64,000 nt of DNA. Source: Dyella sp. C9. GTDB taxonomy: Bacteria; Pseudomonadota; Gammaproteobacteria; Xanthomonadales; Rhodanobacteraceae. A program made the position numbers and the translations under genes. Shown here in pieces: positions 39,211 to 49,200 of the stretch (position 1 is its first letter; each line of letters starts with the position of its first letter). The stretch lies in NCBI RefSeq assembly GCF_003332825.1, contig NZ_QIRF01000002.1:310001-374000 (forward strand), given 5' to 3'. The notes beneath the pieces are model-generated. The model made no database searches, was not told the origin of the DNA, and was given only the letters and a program-made list of their open reading frames with translations.

Positions 39211-42114
39211 TTAGCGACACACCGACGTCACGGATTCCATACGCGCCTGATCGCCCTTGACGCGTGGTGGCAAGCTGTACTGCACACGGCACTGCTGGCT
39301 GTCCGTGTCGCCCCACCGAACGGTGAGTACCCCACCATTCTCTGCGCCACGCACGAACACCTGCCCGCCTTGGCCAACGACTCCGATGCTCTGTCCACTG
39401 GCATCGAGGACCTCCGCCCCAAAGGGGATGACCTCACCGTCGGCCTGCGTAGCCTTGATCAGCACGGCGCGACCGCTGACCGTATCGAACTTGAGTGGGA
39501 TCACTGCACCGGCGCGTGGAGCCGTTTGCAAGCGCGTGGTCTGAAGCTCAACATCGTCTGAGGTGCCCGACGGATCGAGCGTGACATCGTTCATGCGATA
39601 CGGAATCAGGCTGGTGGCCACGGCGTAACCGCGACCGTCGACGGTGGTCTGGCCACTGCTCGATACGCGGGCACCCTTGGCGTCGGGCGCGTCCACGATG
39701 GCGATGGCGCTATTGAGATCCAGCTGGGGAGCGAGCGTAATGCCGCCGCCGTGAACCACCACGCCACCCGTGGCACCAACTGAAGCCTGCTGATAGTTGT
39801 TCGAATACGAATAGCTGCCATTGAGGCTGGCATACGGCGCCTGCCAACTCAGCGTTCCACTTCCCACGGTCGTGGAATCGGTGTTCTTGTAATCGCTGTA
39901 GGTGAGGTTGGCGCCGTAGCTGAACTCGCTATTTTTGCCAAAGGTTCCCGTGATGCCGGCCCGGTCACTGCTACCCATGACGTCGTCGTGCGTGGAAGAG
40001 AACTGCACCATCGGCGTGTTGCGTGACGACGGACCGCCCAACGGAATCGATACGTTGATGCCAAACTGGTTGTCGTAATGTGCGCCGTTGTACATCGGAC
40101 CGGCCGTATAGGTACGACTGGCCGTGATGCCGAAGTTCACGCGACGATATCGGTTGTTGTAGCCGAGCTGATACGTAGTGGCATCTGGCATGCCGTTCCA
40201 GTACGTGTTACGCGACCCATTGAAGTAAAGCTGACCGTATTTGCCGCCGAAGTCCTGGTTGATGGTGACATTGAGGCGCTGCTTCGAACGCATCAGGCCG
40301 GCCACGCTTGGGCTGCTGGTGTGCAGCGAGGTCATCAGGTCCTGAGTCACCACGGCGTCTGACAACGACATGAAGTTGCCGTTGGAGTAGCGGTAGGAGG
40401 CCAGTGCAAACGTGGTGCCCGAGGTGGGGATCGCCTTCGAGTACGACACACGCGTGCTGTAACCGGACAGCGAGTCGGCGCCTTCGAAGGTGGTATGCGA
40501 GTTGGTCACGTCCAGTGCGAAAGCACCGATCGGCGTATTGACCGCGACGCCGCCGAGATAGGCGTGATAGAGATCCCGGTAAGTGGACTGCACGCCACCG
40601 TAGGCGGTCAGCCAGTTATTGATGCCCCGCTGATACGTGCCCTCCACGAAATAGGGCTTGTCGTTACGCAACGCGGTGTTGTGGACCTGGCCATCGGTGA
40701 TGGACCAACGACTGATGCCTGGCCGTAGCAGCATGGGTACGGCCGAGTAAGGCACGACGAAGCTATGCATGCTCCCGTCGGCCTCATAGATCAGGACAGT
40801 AAGGTCGCCACCGTAGCCTGTGGCATAGAGATCGTCGATCACGAACGGACCTGGCGCCACCGTTGTCTGATACAGCAGATTGCCGTTCTGTCGCACTTCG
40901 ACACGCGCCTGCGTGTTGGCCGTACCCCGAACCACCGGCGCATAGCCTTGCTGCGAATTGGGCAGCATGCGGTCATCGCTGTACATGGTGATGCCGCGGA
41001 AAGGCGTGGTATCGAAAACCACGCCCTGCGTGTAGCCATCACCGATGGTGAACTGCGCCTTCCAGGGAGTGATGTCGTGGGTGGCCGTGGTGTTGATGTT
41101 GGTCCACAGCGTGCGGCCCGTGCGCTGGTCCCATTGGGCGGTTTCCTGGCTGCGGATACGCCAGCCGGCAATGTTGACGCCCATGTTGAGACCCAGAAAA
41201 GCACTGACGTCGTTGCTGCTGTAGCCGCCGACCCGCCCCGGCACGTAGCTGCCCCTCTGTACCGGAACATACTGGCCATTGAGGCCAAGCATGTAATTGC
41301 CCGTGCTGCTTGGCACGTAGTTACCGCCCGTCCCCACCATGTAGTACTGAGGGCCTTGCACCTGCACCGGGCTTCCATCGGTGGCGATGGCCGTGCCCCC
41401 CTGCGTGGACGACCCGCTGTAGCTCTGATCCAGTGAGTAGGCGTTGAAGCTGTAGCCGAGCAGGAAGGCGGTTTCACCCTGGTCCCACAGCTCAGGGCTC
41501 ACATAGCCACGGGCCTGGCGACGCAGGGCATCCTGGGGAACGGACACATCCAGGCGAAGTTCACCCACATCCATGGTAGCCGAGGCATCAGGGCTGACCT
41601 CCTTGATGCCGATGCAAGTGTTCTGTGTGTCGGCGACCTGAGCATCCAGCTTGCCGATGTCCACTCCCATCAGCGACAGCGTGGCACGGTCAAAGCAAGG
41701 CTGGGCGACAGGGCTGCCCCCCACTGCGCGGAACTGGATGTTCTTGCGCGCGACGCGACCTTCATTGACGAAGATATCGACGTTGTAGTTTCCCGGAAGT
41801 ACCGGATTGCCTTTTTCGAAACGGGATACGTCCACCGCCTGGCTCGACGCCGTGAATGCGCTGCTGAATTCGACGACGCTGGGATCGGCGGTAGCAACCG
41901 GGGCGGCCGCCGGGCTGACGGGATCAAGCGACGAGGCGGCCGGATCGAGTACCGGGCTCGCAGGAGCAGCGGCAGGCAGTGCAAATGCCGCTGCCGGCAC
42001 CATGCCCAGGGCCAGCATCACCGACCAGGTGAGCGGCCGCAGACGCGGCGCATGAAGCAGGCGGCTACGCGTCGCGTACAAGGAATGACCTCGCTTGTTG
42101 CTGCTCACATTCAT
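39211..42114 (-). CDS. Outer-membrane fimbrial usher (FimD/PapC family)
   Basis: 967 aa from the ATG at 42114; a longer ATG at 42180 exists. A signal peptide (VMLALGMVPAAAFA) is followed by an Ala/Pro-rich linker and the N-terminal periplasmic domain (PGNYNVDIFVNEGRV). Next come the 24-strand barrel with its plug (FRGITMYSDDRMLPNSQQGYAP, usher signature) and the C-terminal domains (FGAEVLDASGQSIGVVGQGGQVFVRG). Between strands near residues 230-300 is a Tyr/Gly-rich insertion with repeated GNYV/GQYV/GSYV units, not usual for the family. It assembles and secretes pilins delivered by the chaperone. Confidence 0.92.
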   Translation of the reverse strand: MNVSSNKRGHSLYATRSRLLHAPRLRPLTWSVMLALGMVPAAAFALPAAAPASPVLDPAASSLDPVSPAAAPVATADPSVVEFSSAFTASSQAVDVSRFEKGNPVLPGNYNVDIFVNEGRVARKNIQFRAVGGSPVAQPCFDRATLSLMGVDIGKLDAQVADTQNTCIGIKEVSPDASATMDVGELRLDVSVPQDALRRQARGYVSPELWDQGETAFLLGYSFNAYSLDQSYSGSSTQGGTAIATDGSPVQVQGPQYYMVGTGGNYVPSSTGNYMLGLNGQYVPVQRGSYVPGRVGGYSSNDVSAFLGLNMGVNIAGWRIRSQETAQWDQRTGRTLWTNINTTATHDITPWKAQFTIGDGYTQGVVFDTTPFRGITMYSDDRMLPNSQQGYAPVVRGTANTQARVEVRQNGNLLYQTTVAPGPFVIDDLYATGYGGDLTVLIYEADGSMHSFVVPYSAVPMLLRPGISRWSITDGQVHNTALRNDKPYFVEGTYQRGINNWLTAYGGVQSTYRDLYHAYLGGVAVNTPIGAFALDVTNSHTTFEGADSLSGYSTRVSYSKAIPTSGTTFALASYRYSNGNFMSLSDAVVTQDLMTSLHTSSPSVAGLMRSKQRLNVTINQDFGGKYGQLYFNGSRNTYWNGMPDATTYQLGYNNRYRRVNFGITASRTYTAGPMYNGAHYDNQFGINVSIPLGGPSSRNTPMVQFSSTHDDVMGSSDRAGITGTFGKNSEFSYGANLTYSDYKNTDSTTVGSGTLSWQAPYASLNGSYSYSNNYQQASVGATGGVVVHGGGITLAPQLDLNSAIAIVDAPDAKGARVSSSGQTTVDGRGYAVATSLIPYRMNDVTLDPSGTSDDVELQTTRLQTAPRAGAVIPLKFDTVSGRAVLIKATQADGEVIPFGAEVLDASGQSIGVVGQGGQVFVRGAENGGVLTVRWGDTDSQQCRVQYSLPPRVKGDQARMESVTSVCR

Positions 42115-42311
42115 GAGTGTCGCTACTCTTTTTTTGGACAAATGACCCCCGTCCGCGCCGCGCGTATCCAACGGCGACATCAGAAGAAGTCCGGAATGGA
42201 GGGAAGCCTTTGGCGGCTCAGCGACCGACCGCTAACCGCTAAAACGCCACTTCCTGTTAGAGACCCGCGGTTTCCTTGCTTCGACGGTGTCCATGTTCCT
42301 GGCCACCGGCT

Positions 42312-43049
42312 TCAGCGCGTAAACGTTGCTTCGTGGGGATTGAAACCACCGTAGTCATTGATGACGGTGACCACGAGCTTTCCACTGGCGTCGGGGCTGC
42401 CAATGATGGGAAAACTGCCCTTGCCCTTGGCAGGACACATCCCTCCCTTGCTGACGGATTGACGTGGAGCCGTCCCCTTGAAGGACACGTCACTGAACGA
42501 GACATTGAAGGGCGTGTCGTTGATGCACTCCACCGAATAGCCCTTGCCATCACCGTGGAGATGCCAGACCAACTGATCGGGTGCGGCGTCAGGAGAACCC
42601 ACCAACCCCTTGGGTCGATAGAACAGCTTCATGCGCGAACGCACGGCGAGCTGCATGTAGTTTTCCGAGACATCCGTACCCGCCTTGGGCTTGGGCGGAA
42701 TTTCCAGCACATTGAGCCAATAGACCGATTCACGGTCCTGTGGAAGATTGGCCGCACCGGTAAACATGATGCGCAAGGTTTGCCCCTTGCCCGGATCAAC
42801 CCGTGCCATGGGCGGGGTAATCAGAAAGGGAGCCTTGCTGGATTCCGCACGTTCACTGGCGTCACCCGAATCCACCCAGGCCTGGATGAGACGTGCGTCC
42901 TTGCCATCGTTGACCATGCTCAGCGATACCTCACGCTGGGCGGCGGGATAGATCACGCGCGTTCCATTGATGGTGATGCCGGCATAGGCAGAGCCGATGC
43001 TTGCGGCAATGGCGGTCATGGCGCACAGGGCGCGGCCGAAGGCTTTCAT
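42312..43049 (-). CDS. Periplasmic fimbrial chaperone (PapD/FimC family)
   Basis: 245 aa from the ATG at 43049, with a signal peptide (LCAMTAIAASIGSAYA). Two Ig-like domains follow. The conserved G1/F1 segment reads RVDPGKGQTLRIMF, and YWLNVLEIPPKP is the family signature. The Lys of SRMKLFYRP and the Arg of TRVIYP fit the subunit-anchoring pair. The C-terminal domain has a Cys pair (ECINDT, GGMC). It donates the missing strand to pilins and delivers them to the usher. Confidence 0.93.
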   Translation of the reverse strand: MKAFGRALCAMTAIAASIGSAYAGITINGTRVIYPAAQREVSLSMVNDGKDARLIQAWVDSGDASERAESSKAPFLITPPMARVDPGKGQTLRIMFTGAANLPQDRESVYWLNVLEIPPKPKAGTDVSENYMQLAVRSRMKLFYRPKGLVGSPDAAPDQLVWHLHGDGKGYSVECINDTPFNVSFSDVSFKGTAPRQSVSKGGMCPAKGKGSFPIIGSPDASGKLVVTVINDYGGFNPHEATFTR

Positions 43050-43140
43050 CACAGTGCTCTCGAAGCTAGTAGGGTCGTTCATCCACTGCGGTGGGCAAGG
43101 CCGGTGGATCGGCCTTGCCACCGAAGGCTCCAGAGAGCGA

Positions 43141-43743
43141 TCAGTTGTACTGCATGGAGTAGGTCAGGTAGGTGGTAACCGCGCCAGGCGTGGCACTACC
43201 ACCATTGGCCAGGTACTGGGCGATGTAGTTCAGCGTGGCGGTATTGCCGCTGATCTCCGCGGCCGGCTGGTTATTGGCTGCGATGACCGTTTCACCGCTG
43301 GTGACCTGCGCGTTGATGCCCAGATTGATCGGCTGGCTGTTGGCCGGATTCACCATGCGAACTTCCACGTTGCCTGCGCCGCTGGCAGCCTGATTCTTCA
43401 GTGCGCCGGTAGCCACATCCAGGGCCGGCGTCTGGCTGGTTTCGATCCACAGGGCCGCGGTCTTGCCGTCAGCGCAGTTGGTGCCACCGCCCAGGATGAG
43501 CGAGAAGTTGGTATCGCCGGCGGTCTGCCCGTTGGAGGCCAGCGCGGAGGCACTGACGGTCGGCAGGGTCACGGTGATGTTGCCCGAGCCGGTGGCCGCG
43601 CCGCCGCCGGTGATGGTGCAGGTGGTGTCGGTGACCTCACCATTGAAGGTGATGGTGCCGTCGGCGGCGCTGGCGGCCATCGGGGCCAAGCCGGCAAGGC
43701 CTAGGACGGCGACCAGTGCGGTGGAAATGAGCGTCTTCTTCAT
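43141..43743 (-). CDS. Major fimbrial subunit (type 1 pilin-like)
   Basis: 200 aa with a signal peptide (ALVAVLGLAGLAPMAASAAD). The mature chain starts GTITFNGEVTDTTCTI, with the first Cys pairing with the one in GGTNCADG, and ends in the beta zipper TYLTYSMQYN. This is the classical Ig-like pilin with an N-terminal donor strand. First gene of the operon, so the promoter lies in the 450-base gap upstream. Confidence 0.93.
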   Translation of the reverse strand: MKKTLISTALVAVLGLAGLAPMAASAADGTITFNGEVTDTTCTITGGGAATGSGNITVTLPTVSASALASNGQTAGDTNFSLILGGGTNCADGKTAALWIETSQTPALDVATGALKNQAASGAGNVEVRMVNPANSQPINLGINAQVTSGETVIAANNQPAAEISGNTATLNYIAQYLANGGSATPGAVTTYLTYSMQYN

Positions 43744-44193
43744 AACGAAATGAGTCCTTTACTCAATGAGTGTGTTTCTCTGGATGCAAACGACGCACCC
43801 AGCCACATGGCCGGGAGAACAAAGCCCTTGTCCTGGACGTGGGAGATGCCTCCCATCCTTCGCGGCCCCGAGCGGGCTGCGTCGCCGTTTCATGGCGCCT
43901 ACCACGAAACAGGGCCATTGTTCCCAGGGGGGCAGCACGAATCTTTGGGACAAATCTGAAAAGCGTGTTGGAATCCCCGGCTTTTCGGAAAACTCTTACA
44001 GCCCGCTCAGACCGGCGCCGCCGCCGCTCCCTCATCCGGCTGAGATTCACCCCCAGCGGCGGCTCGCGCTTATACTCGGCAGACCTCAATAAGAACCGTT
44101 GCCCCGCGTGAGTGATGCATCACGCCTCTCCCCGCCCCCCGGCCCGCCGACGGCGGCCCTGATGCCTGGCGCAAGCGAAGGAGACGCCCGCTA
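43744..44193. other. Divergent intergenic region between pilin and SLC13 genes
   Basis: 450 bases without a convincing gene. It must hold the fimbrial promoter (minus) and the SLC13 promoter (plus). A small hairpin GGGAG-ATGC-CTCCC is near 43843. Several short overlapping frames near 43760-44110 lack ribosome sites. I saw no clear riboswitch or invertible-element repeats. Confidence 0.5.
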
Positions 44194-46035
44194 GTGGGAC
44201 TCGCACTCACCCCCGAAATGATCCTGGTGCTCGGGCTGGTGGGCTTCACCATGCTGATGCTGGTGCTGGAGTGGATCCGCGCCGACATGGTGGCCCTGCT
44301 GGTGGTGGTGGTGATCGGCCTGACCGGGCTGATCCCCTCGGACCGGGTCTTCAACGGGTTTGCCGGTAACGCCGTCATCGCGATCATCGCGATCATGATC
44401 ATGGGCGCCGGCCTCGACCGGGCCGGCGTACTGACGCTCACGGCCAGTTTCGTGATGCGGATGGCCCGGGGCGTGGAATCCCGGTTGGGCGTGGTGATCA
44501 ACCTGGTCACCAGCCTGTTCAGCGCGGTGATTCCCAGCCAGGCGCTGGCAGCGCTGATGATCCCGGTGACCAGTCGCCTTGCCGCCCGTACCGGCGTGCC
44601 GCTGTCCCGGCTGCTGCTGCCGATGGCGTTCTGCATCCTCACCGCCACCAACACCACGCTGATCGCCAACTCGCCGCTGATCGTGCTGAACGATCTGGTG
44701 GCCAGCGCCAACGCCAACCTGCCTGCGGGCGCGCACACCATCCCGAAGTTCGGGCTGTTCAGCGTGACCCCGGTGGGCCTGGTGCTGGCCCTCACCGGCG
44801 TGGGCTTCTTCTACTTCTTCGGCAAGAAGCTCTTGCCCGAGCGGGAGGATGAGCGCCTGAAGGTGACCCCCGGCCGTACCGAGAGCTACTTTGCCGACAC
44901 CTACGGCATCGTGGGCGAGACGGCCGAACTGACCGTCACCGCGGAGAGCCCGCTGGTGGGCATGAGCATTGGCGAAGTCGAGCAGCTGTACGGTGCGCCA
45001 CTGATCCTCGCCATCAAGAGCGGCAACGATGCCCGCATGGCTCCGCCGGCCGACCATGTGATCTGGGTCGGCTCGGTGCTGGGGGTGCTCGGTCCCCGGG
45101 ACCAGCTCAGCCAGTTCGCCAATAACCAGCTGTGCAAGCTGAGCCCGCGCATGCGCCAGCTGGGCGAGCTGTTCAACCCCACCCGGGCAGGTATTTCCGA
45201 GGCGGTGATTCCGCCCAGTTCGCGCTTCATCAAGCAGACCGTGGGTGACCTGCGCTTACGCAAGCGCTATGGCATCTCGGTGCTGGCGGTGAACCGCGGC
45301 GACCAGGTGTACCGCGACGACGTGCGCTCAGTGAGCCTGCGGGCCGGCGACACCCTGGTGCTGCATTCGAGCTGGCGCGACCTGGGCCTGGCCACCGAGG
45401 ACAAGGACCTGGTGGTCGTTACCGACATCCCCAAGGAAGAGCAGCGCCCCGGCAAGATCTGGCAGGCGGTGGGCTTCTTCCTGCTGGCCAAGTGCCTGGC
45501 CCTGTTCACCCACCTCGACCTTTCGGTCGCCATGATGACGGGCGCCATCGGCATGCTGCTGACCGGCGTGCTGAACATGGACGAGGCCTACAAGGCCATC
45601 AATTGGAAAACGATCTTCGTCACCGCCTGCCTGATTCCCTTGGGCTGGTCGATGGACGCCACCGGCGCCGCGGCGTGGCTCGCACAGGAAGTGCTGCAGC
45701 ACCTGGGCCACACCTCGCACTGGATCCTGCAACTTTCGCTGGCCATCCTCACCCTGCTGTTCTCGCAGGTGATGTCCAACGTCGGCGCCACCGTGATGAT
45801 GGTGCCCATCGCGATCAGCGTAGCCGTCGCCACCGGCGGCAACCCCTCGGCCTACGCCCTGATCGTGGCCGTCTCCTCGTCCAACACCTTCCTGCTCAGC
45901 TCAGGCCACCCTGCACTGATGATGGTGGCCGGCCCCGGTGGCTACCGCGCGAAGGACTTCCTGCGCGTAGGCTTGCCTCTGACGGCCATCATCCTGGTGT
46001 TGACGTTGGTGGTGATTAATTTGATGTATCGGTGA
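44194..46035 (+). CDS. SLC13-family permease with two TrkA-C domains
   Basis: 613 aa from a GTG at 44194 (AAGGAG 9 bases before). N-terminal helices (residues about 5-210) are followed by two cytoplasmic TrkA_C/RCK_C-like domains (about 230-310 and 320-400), then more helices. Conserved substrate-site-like stretches are CILTATNTTLIANSPL in the first half and SNVGATVMMVPIA with SSNTFLLSSG in the second; these lie where SLC13 carriers have SNT motifs. Probable anion/dicarboxylate or sulfate transporter gated by a ligand bound to TrkA-C. Substrate not assignable. Confidence 0.88.
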   Translation: MGLALTPEMILVLGLVGFTMLMLVLEWIRADMVALLVVVVIGLTGLIPSDRVFNGFAGNAVIAIIAIMIMGAGLDRAGVLTLTASFVMRMARGVESRLGVVINLVTSLFSAVIPSQALAALMIPVTSRLAARTGVPLSRLLLPMAFCILTATNTTLIANSPLIVLNDLVASANANLPAGAHTIPKFGLFSVTPVGLVLALTGVGFFYFFGKKLLPEREDERLKVTPGRTESYFADTYGIVGETAELTVTAESPLVGMSIGEVEQLYGAPLILAIKSGNDARMAPPADHVIWVGSVLGVLGPRDQLSQFANNQLCKLSPRMRQLGELFNPTRAGISEAVIPPSSRFIKQTVGDLRLRKRYGISVLAVNRGDQVYRDDVRSVSLRAGDTLVLHSSWRDLGLATEDKDLVVVTDIPKEEQRPGKIWQAVGFFLLAKCLALFTHLDLSVAMMTGAIGMLLTGVLNMDEAYKAINWKTIFVTACLIPLGWSMDATGAAAWLAQEVLQHLGHTSHWILQLSLAILTLLFSQVMSNVGATVMMVPIAISVAVATGGNPSAYALIVAVSSSNTFLLSSGHPALMMVAGPGGYRAKDFLRVGLPLTAIILVLTLVVINLMYR

Positions 46036-46059
46036 GTGGTCGCACCGGTTGAGTCGAGC

Positions 46060-46689
46060 TCAATCGCCGTGTTCGCGGAAGTAACGGCGCGTATACACCG
46101 TGTTGTCCAGGCTGAGCCCTTGCGCAACGAAGCGCAACAACCGTTCCGACGGGAAGCGATGTCCGTAGACAAAAGGCAATACCAGCGCCACCGCAATCGC
46201 CAGTAGCCATCCTTGCCGGCCCAACTGCCAACGTTCACCGTGCCGCAAGAGGAACAGCAGCGCCGCCGTGGCGCCGACCACGAACCCAGCCACCACTTCG
46301 GCGGTGGAATGTACGTGAAGCACCAGGCGTGAAACGGCCACGAGCAACGCGACAAGCAGGCCACTTGCCGTTGCCATCCCGCGCCAGAAACGCGGCGCGC
46401 TACCGCACGCAAGAACAAACAACGAGGGCCACACCAACGCCGCCATCGCCGAATGTCCGCTTAGCCCGATGAAATCGAGCCGACGGATGCCCCATCCCCA
46501 CGCCATGAAGACGAGCTTGCTGCCGGCGACCAGCCCCGCGACAGCGACGAACAAGGCAGCCCAGCGCCACGCCAACCCGCGCGAATCGGGTAGCGCCCAC
46601 AACCACAGCAACATGAGGGCCGCGCATGGGAGCAGCACGGCGGAATCACCAAAGGCAGTAATCGACGTCCAGGGTTGAATCGTCAGCAT
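46060..46689 (-). CDS. PAP2-like membrane phosphatase
   Basis: 209 aa, about six helices. The central SGHSAMAALVWP and the later SRLVLHVHSTAEVVAGFVVG match PAP2 motifs 2 and 3. The usual acid after HS is here Glu, and motif 1 (KxxxxxxRP) is not recognisable. Possibly an undecaprenyl-pyrophosphate or lipid phosphatase, which would suit recycling of the carrier used by the exopolysaccharide locus. It converges with the SLC13 gene. Confidence 0.78.
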   Translation of the reverse strand: MLTIQPWTSITAFGDSAVLLPCAALMLLWLWALPDSRGLAWRWAALFVAVAGLVAGSKLVFMAWGWGIRRLDFIGLSGHSAMAALVWPSLFVLACGSAPRFWRGMATASGLLVALLVAVSRLVLHVHSTAEVVAGFVVGATAALLFLLRHGERWQLGRQGWLLAIAVALVLPFVYGHRFPSERLLRFVAQGLSLDNTVYTRRYFREHGD

Positions 46690-46741
46690 GGTCGGCGAGC
46701 ACTAAGCCACTCGAACGAGCCAGCCATGCGCACCGCCCGCG

Positions 46742-47716
46742 TCAGAACTTCGGGTTCGCATGCCATCGCCAGGCGCTTTCGATAATGGAACGCAGATCGT
46801 TGTACTTAGGCTGCCAACCCAGCTCACGTCTGGCACGCTCGCTGGATGCAACGAGCACTGCGGGATCACCGGCTCGACGCGGTGTCATCTCATAAGGCAC
46901 CCGCTGACCGGTGACCTGCTCTGCAGCAGCAATAACCTCCCGAACGGAGAAGCCCTGCCCGCTCCCAAGATTGAAGGCATGAGCACCTTCATGCTGCTCC
47001 ATGTAAGCGAGCGCGAGCTCATGGGCTTGTGCTAGGTCATCCACATGGACGTAGTCCCGTACACAGGTACCGTCTGGCGTCGGGTAGTCGTCGCCAAAAA
47101 CCTTGAGGCCCGGTCCTTGGCCTAGGACGGACTTGAGCACGTTGGGGATCAGATGCGTCTCCGGTTGATGCGCCTCACCGATTTCCGCAGTCTCGCTGGC
47201 GCCAGCTGCATTGAAATAACGGAGCGCGACAGACCTCAAGCCGTAAGCCGCTGCAGCATCGGCGAGCATATGCTCGACCATGAGTTTGCTCATGCCGTAG
47301 GGGTTGATCGGAGCCTTCGGGTGCCCCTCGTCGATTAATGCGGATGTGGGATGACCGAACACCGCAGCCGTGGAAGAGAAGACCAAGCGATTGACGCCGT
47401 ATCGCTGCATGGCCTGCAATAGGTTCAGCGTGCCGCTTACGTTATTGAGATAGTAGTCGTAGGGCTTCGAGACCGACTCGCCCACGAGTGATCGCGCGCA
47501 GAAATGCATGACCGCATCGAATCGCCGGGAGCCAAACACCCTTTCGAGACTGTCGGTGGCAAGGAGGTCCGCCTCTACGAAGCTCCCCCACTGAACGGCC
47601 TCGCGGTGTCCTGTAGACAGGTTGTCCAAAACGGTGATCTCAAATCCCCGGCCCGCCAGCCACTTGGCCATGTGACTACCGACATATCCCGCACCACCGC
47701 AAAGAAGTATCTTCAT
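46742..47716 (-). CDS. galE: UDP-glucose 4-epimerase
   Basis: 324 aa, an extended SDR enzyme: NAD-binding GGAGYVGS at residues 7-14, the catalytic Ser region FSSTAAVFG and YGMSK with Tyr140 and Lys144, then RYFNAAGA and GTCVRDYVHVDDLA. It interconverts UDP-Glc and UDP-Gal, supplying galactosyl donor for the adjacent exopolysaccharide genes. Confidence 0.95.
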   Translation of the reverse strand: MKILLCGGAGYVGSHMAKWLAGRGFEITVLDNLSTGHREAVQWGSFVEADLLATDSLERVFGSRRFDAVMHFCARSLVGESVSKPYDYYLNNVSGTLNLLQAMQRYGVNRLVFSSTAAVFGHPTSALIDEGHPKAPINPYGMSKLMVEHMLADAAAAYGLRSVALRYFNAAGASETAEIGEAHQPETHLIPNVLKSVLGQGPGLKVFGDDYPTPDGTCVRDYVHVDDLAQAHELALAYMEQHEGAHAFNLGSGQGFSVREVIAAAEQVTGQRVPYEMTPRRAGDPAVLVASSERARRELGWQPKYNDLRSIIESAWRWHANPKF

Positions 47717-47784
47717 TATGTTCTATCCGAAAGACCTGATAACCCTTCATGCCGGCACAATCAGAGTTAGAGACTGAGTCTCAA

Positions 47785-47890
47785 ACTCAGGGGGTAGCCC
47801 CCCGTTTTTCCCCGGATTCAGAAGTAGAAACTATGCGGCCGTAGCCAACCGCTGTTTTGGCGTCAATCCGCCCAAAGCCATGTTCGGTCA
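47785..47890 (-). mobile_element. 3' end of an IS3-type element (transposase tail)
   Basis: The minus strand encodes PNMALGGLTPKQRLATAA and then TAG (47887-47831), the characteristic C-terminus of IS3-family OrfB transposases (RPNMALGGLTP). An end-like stretch with GGGGAAAAACGGGGGGC follows. The rest of the element is gone; the preceding codons in that frame include a stop. It lies between galE and the glycosyltransferase gene, at the edge of the AT-richer exopolysaccharide block. Confidence 0.6.
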
Positions 47891-47958
47891 GTTTGCCCGC
47901 AGGCCACCAATTACGCTTGGATTGAGTTTGCGCCAAGACGACAGGGACAGGTCACATG

Positions 47959-49179
47959 CTAAAGCGCTCTTCGGTCTCGCTCGGTGGCACGTTTTTTCGC
48001 AGCTACGCGAGTAACAATTTCCATCATGCGACTGGTGCGGTCGTCGTAAGTTTGTTTGCGTGCTGCGTCCAATCGCAGCTCGAGCGACGCACAATCACCA
48101 CTTCTGGCTTGTTCGATCGCCGCAAGGAATTCGTCGGAGGTATCGCAGAAGCACGCTACATCATCATATTCAGACAACGCTGGTAAGCGTGCGCTAACCA
48201 CAGGTCGACCAGCGGCAAGATATTCGAAGAACTTCATCGGGAACATCGAGCGTGTGTAGTCGTTAATACGGTTCGGCTGGAGCACCACATCCAAGCCTTT
48301 TAGATATCCAGGCAAATCCTCATAGCGGCGACCGCCAAGAAAATGAATATTGCTCGCGCCTTCAAAAATTGCGAGATCAGATAGTGGGTCGCCCTCACCG
48401 ATTTCTCCGACGAATACGAATTGCCATTGCGGGCGGCGATCTGCCAGTTCTCGAATCAAGTGGAAATCGAGTTTGTAACTGGAAATCGCGCCAATGAAGC
48501 CGATTCGTGGACTGGAAATGACCTGCAGATCGGCGGGCACGGCCGTTTCGGGCGCGAGCGCGCGGTTGAAATGCATGAAATCCGCGACATTGGAAAAATA
48601 ATGCGTCTCGCAATTGAATGGTGAGTGCAGTTGAAGCAGATTCTGCGCAGTCACGAAGATCGCGTCGACTTGGCGCGAAAGTTTTTCTTCCGCCGCCGCG
48701 ATCGCGCGATAGGGCATGCCTGGCTGAGTCTTGATGTCGTCCACCGCGTGATAGACCACCAACTCAAACCTGTCTAGATCATAAAACTCAGTGGTCATAG
48801 GTGAGTACGTCCAAAGCAATTGTGGACGTATGCCATAAACCAGGTGCCAAAGGCGTACGCCGCCCGACAACAGAATACGATTAAACTTGCGCACCAGTGC
48901 GTTACTTTGAAACGGAATCGCGAGCGGCGACCAGATCCACAGGTTCTCTCGCACCTTGCGCGGAGGTCGCAGGCCGCGCTTCAATCTACGCCAAATGCGT
49001 TTCAAATCCTTACTGGTGGCAGTTGGCGCACGCAATCCCTGCGATTCTATGTAGAGCACCTTTTGGCCGCGCTTGGCAAATTGCAATGCCATGTGCTGCT
49101 TGTTAGTCCAGTAAGGATTGTCCCAGTCGGCTGTGGAGACCAGGGTCACGTCCATTGATGAAGCATTCGTATCTTGCAT
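47959..49179 (-). CDS. Glycosyltransferase (GT-B fold)
   Basis: About 406 aa from the ATG at 49179; ATG 49155 and GTG 49200 are alternatives. The N-terminal half begins VTLVSTADWDNPYW; the C-terminal half has IGFIGAISSYKLD, FVGEIGEGD, FLGGRRYEDLPGYLKGLDV and MFPMKFFEYLAAGRPVV, the donor-binding pattern of GT1/GT4-like enzymes such as the glucuronosyltransferase-like GumK group. No membrane helix. It likely adds one sugar to the lipid-linked repeat unit. Donor unknown. Confidence 0.85.
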   Translation of the reverse strand: MQDTNASSMDVTLVSTADWDNPYWTNKQHMALQFAKRGQKVLYIESQGLRAPTATSKDLKRIWRRLKRGLRPPRKVRENLWIWSPLAIPFQSNALVRKFNRILLSGGVRLWHLVYGIRPQLLWTYSPMTTEFYDLDRFELVVYHAVDDIKTQPGMPYRAIAAAEEKLSRQVDAIFVTAQNLLQLHSPFNCETHYFSNVADFMHFNRALAPETAVPADLQVISSPRIGFIGAISSYKLDFHLIRELADRRPQWQFVFVGEIGEGDPLSDLAIFEGASNIHFLGGRRYEDLPGYLKGLDVVLQPNRINDYTRSMFPMKFFEYLAAGRPVVSARLPALSEYDDVACFCDTSDEFLAAIEQARSGDCASLELRLDAARKQTYDDRTSRMMEIVTRVAAKKRATERDRRAL

Positions 49180-49200
49180 TGAAAGGGCTGCGCCTTGCAC

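Noticed and set aside
43770-43840. Stretch on the plus strand vaguely like part of a c-di-GMP riboswitch (GATGCAAACGACGCACCC)
   Set aside because: It is on the strand opposite the pilin transcript, the paired arms and tetraloop-receptor parts are missing, and no adjacent plus-strand target starts there.
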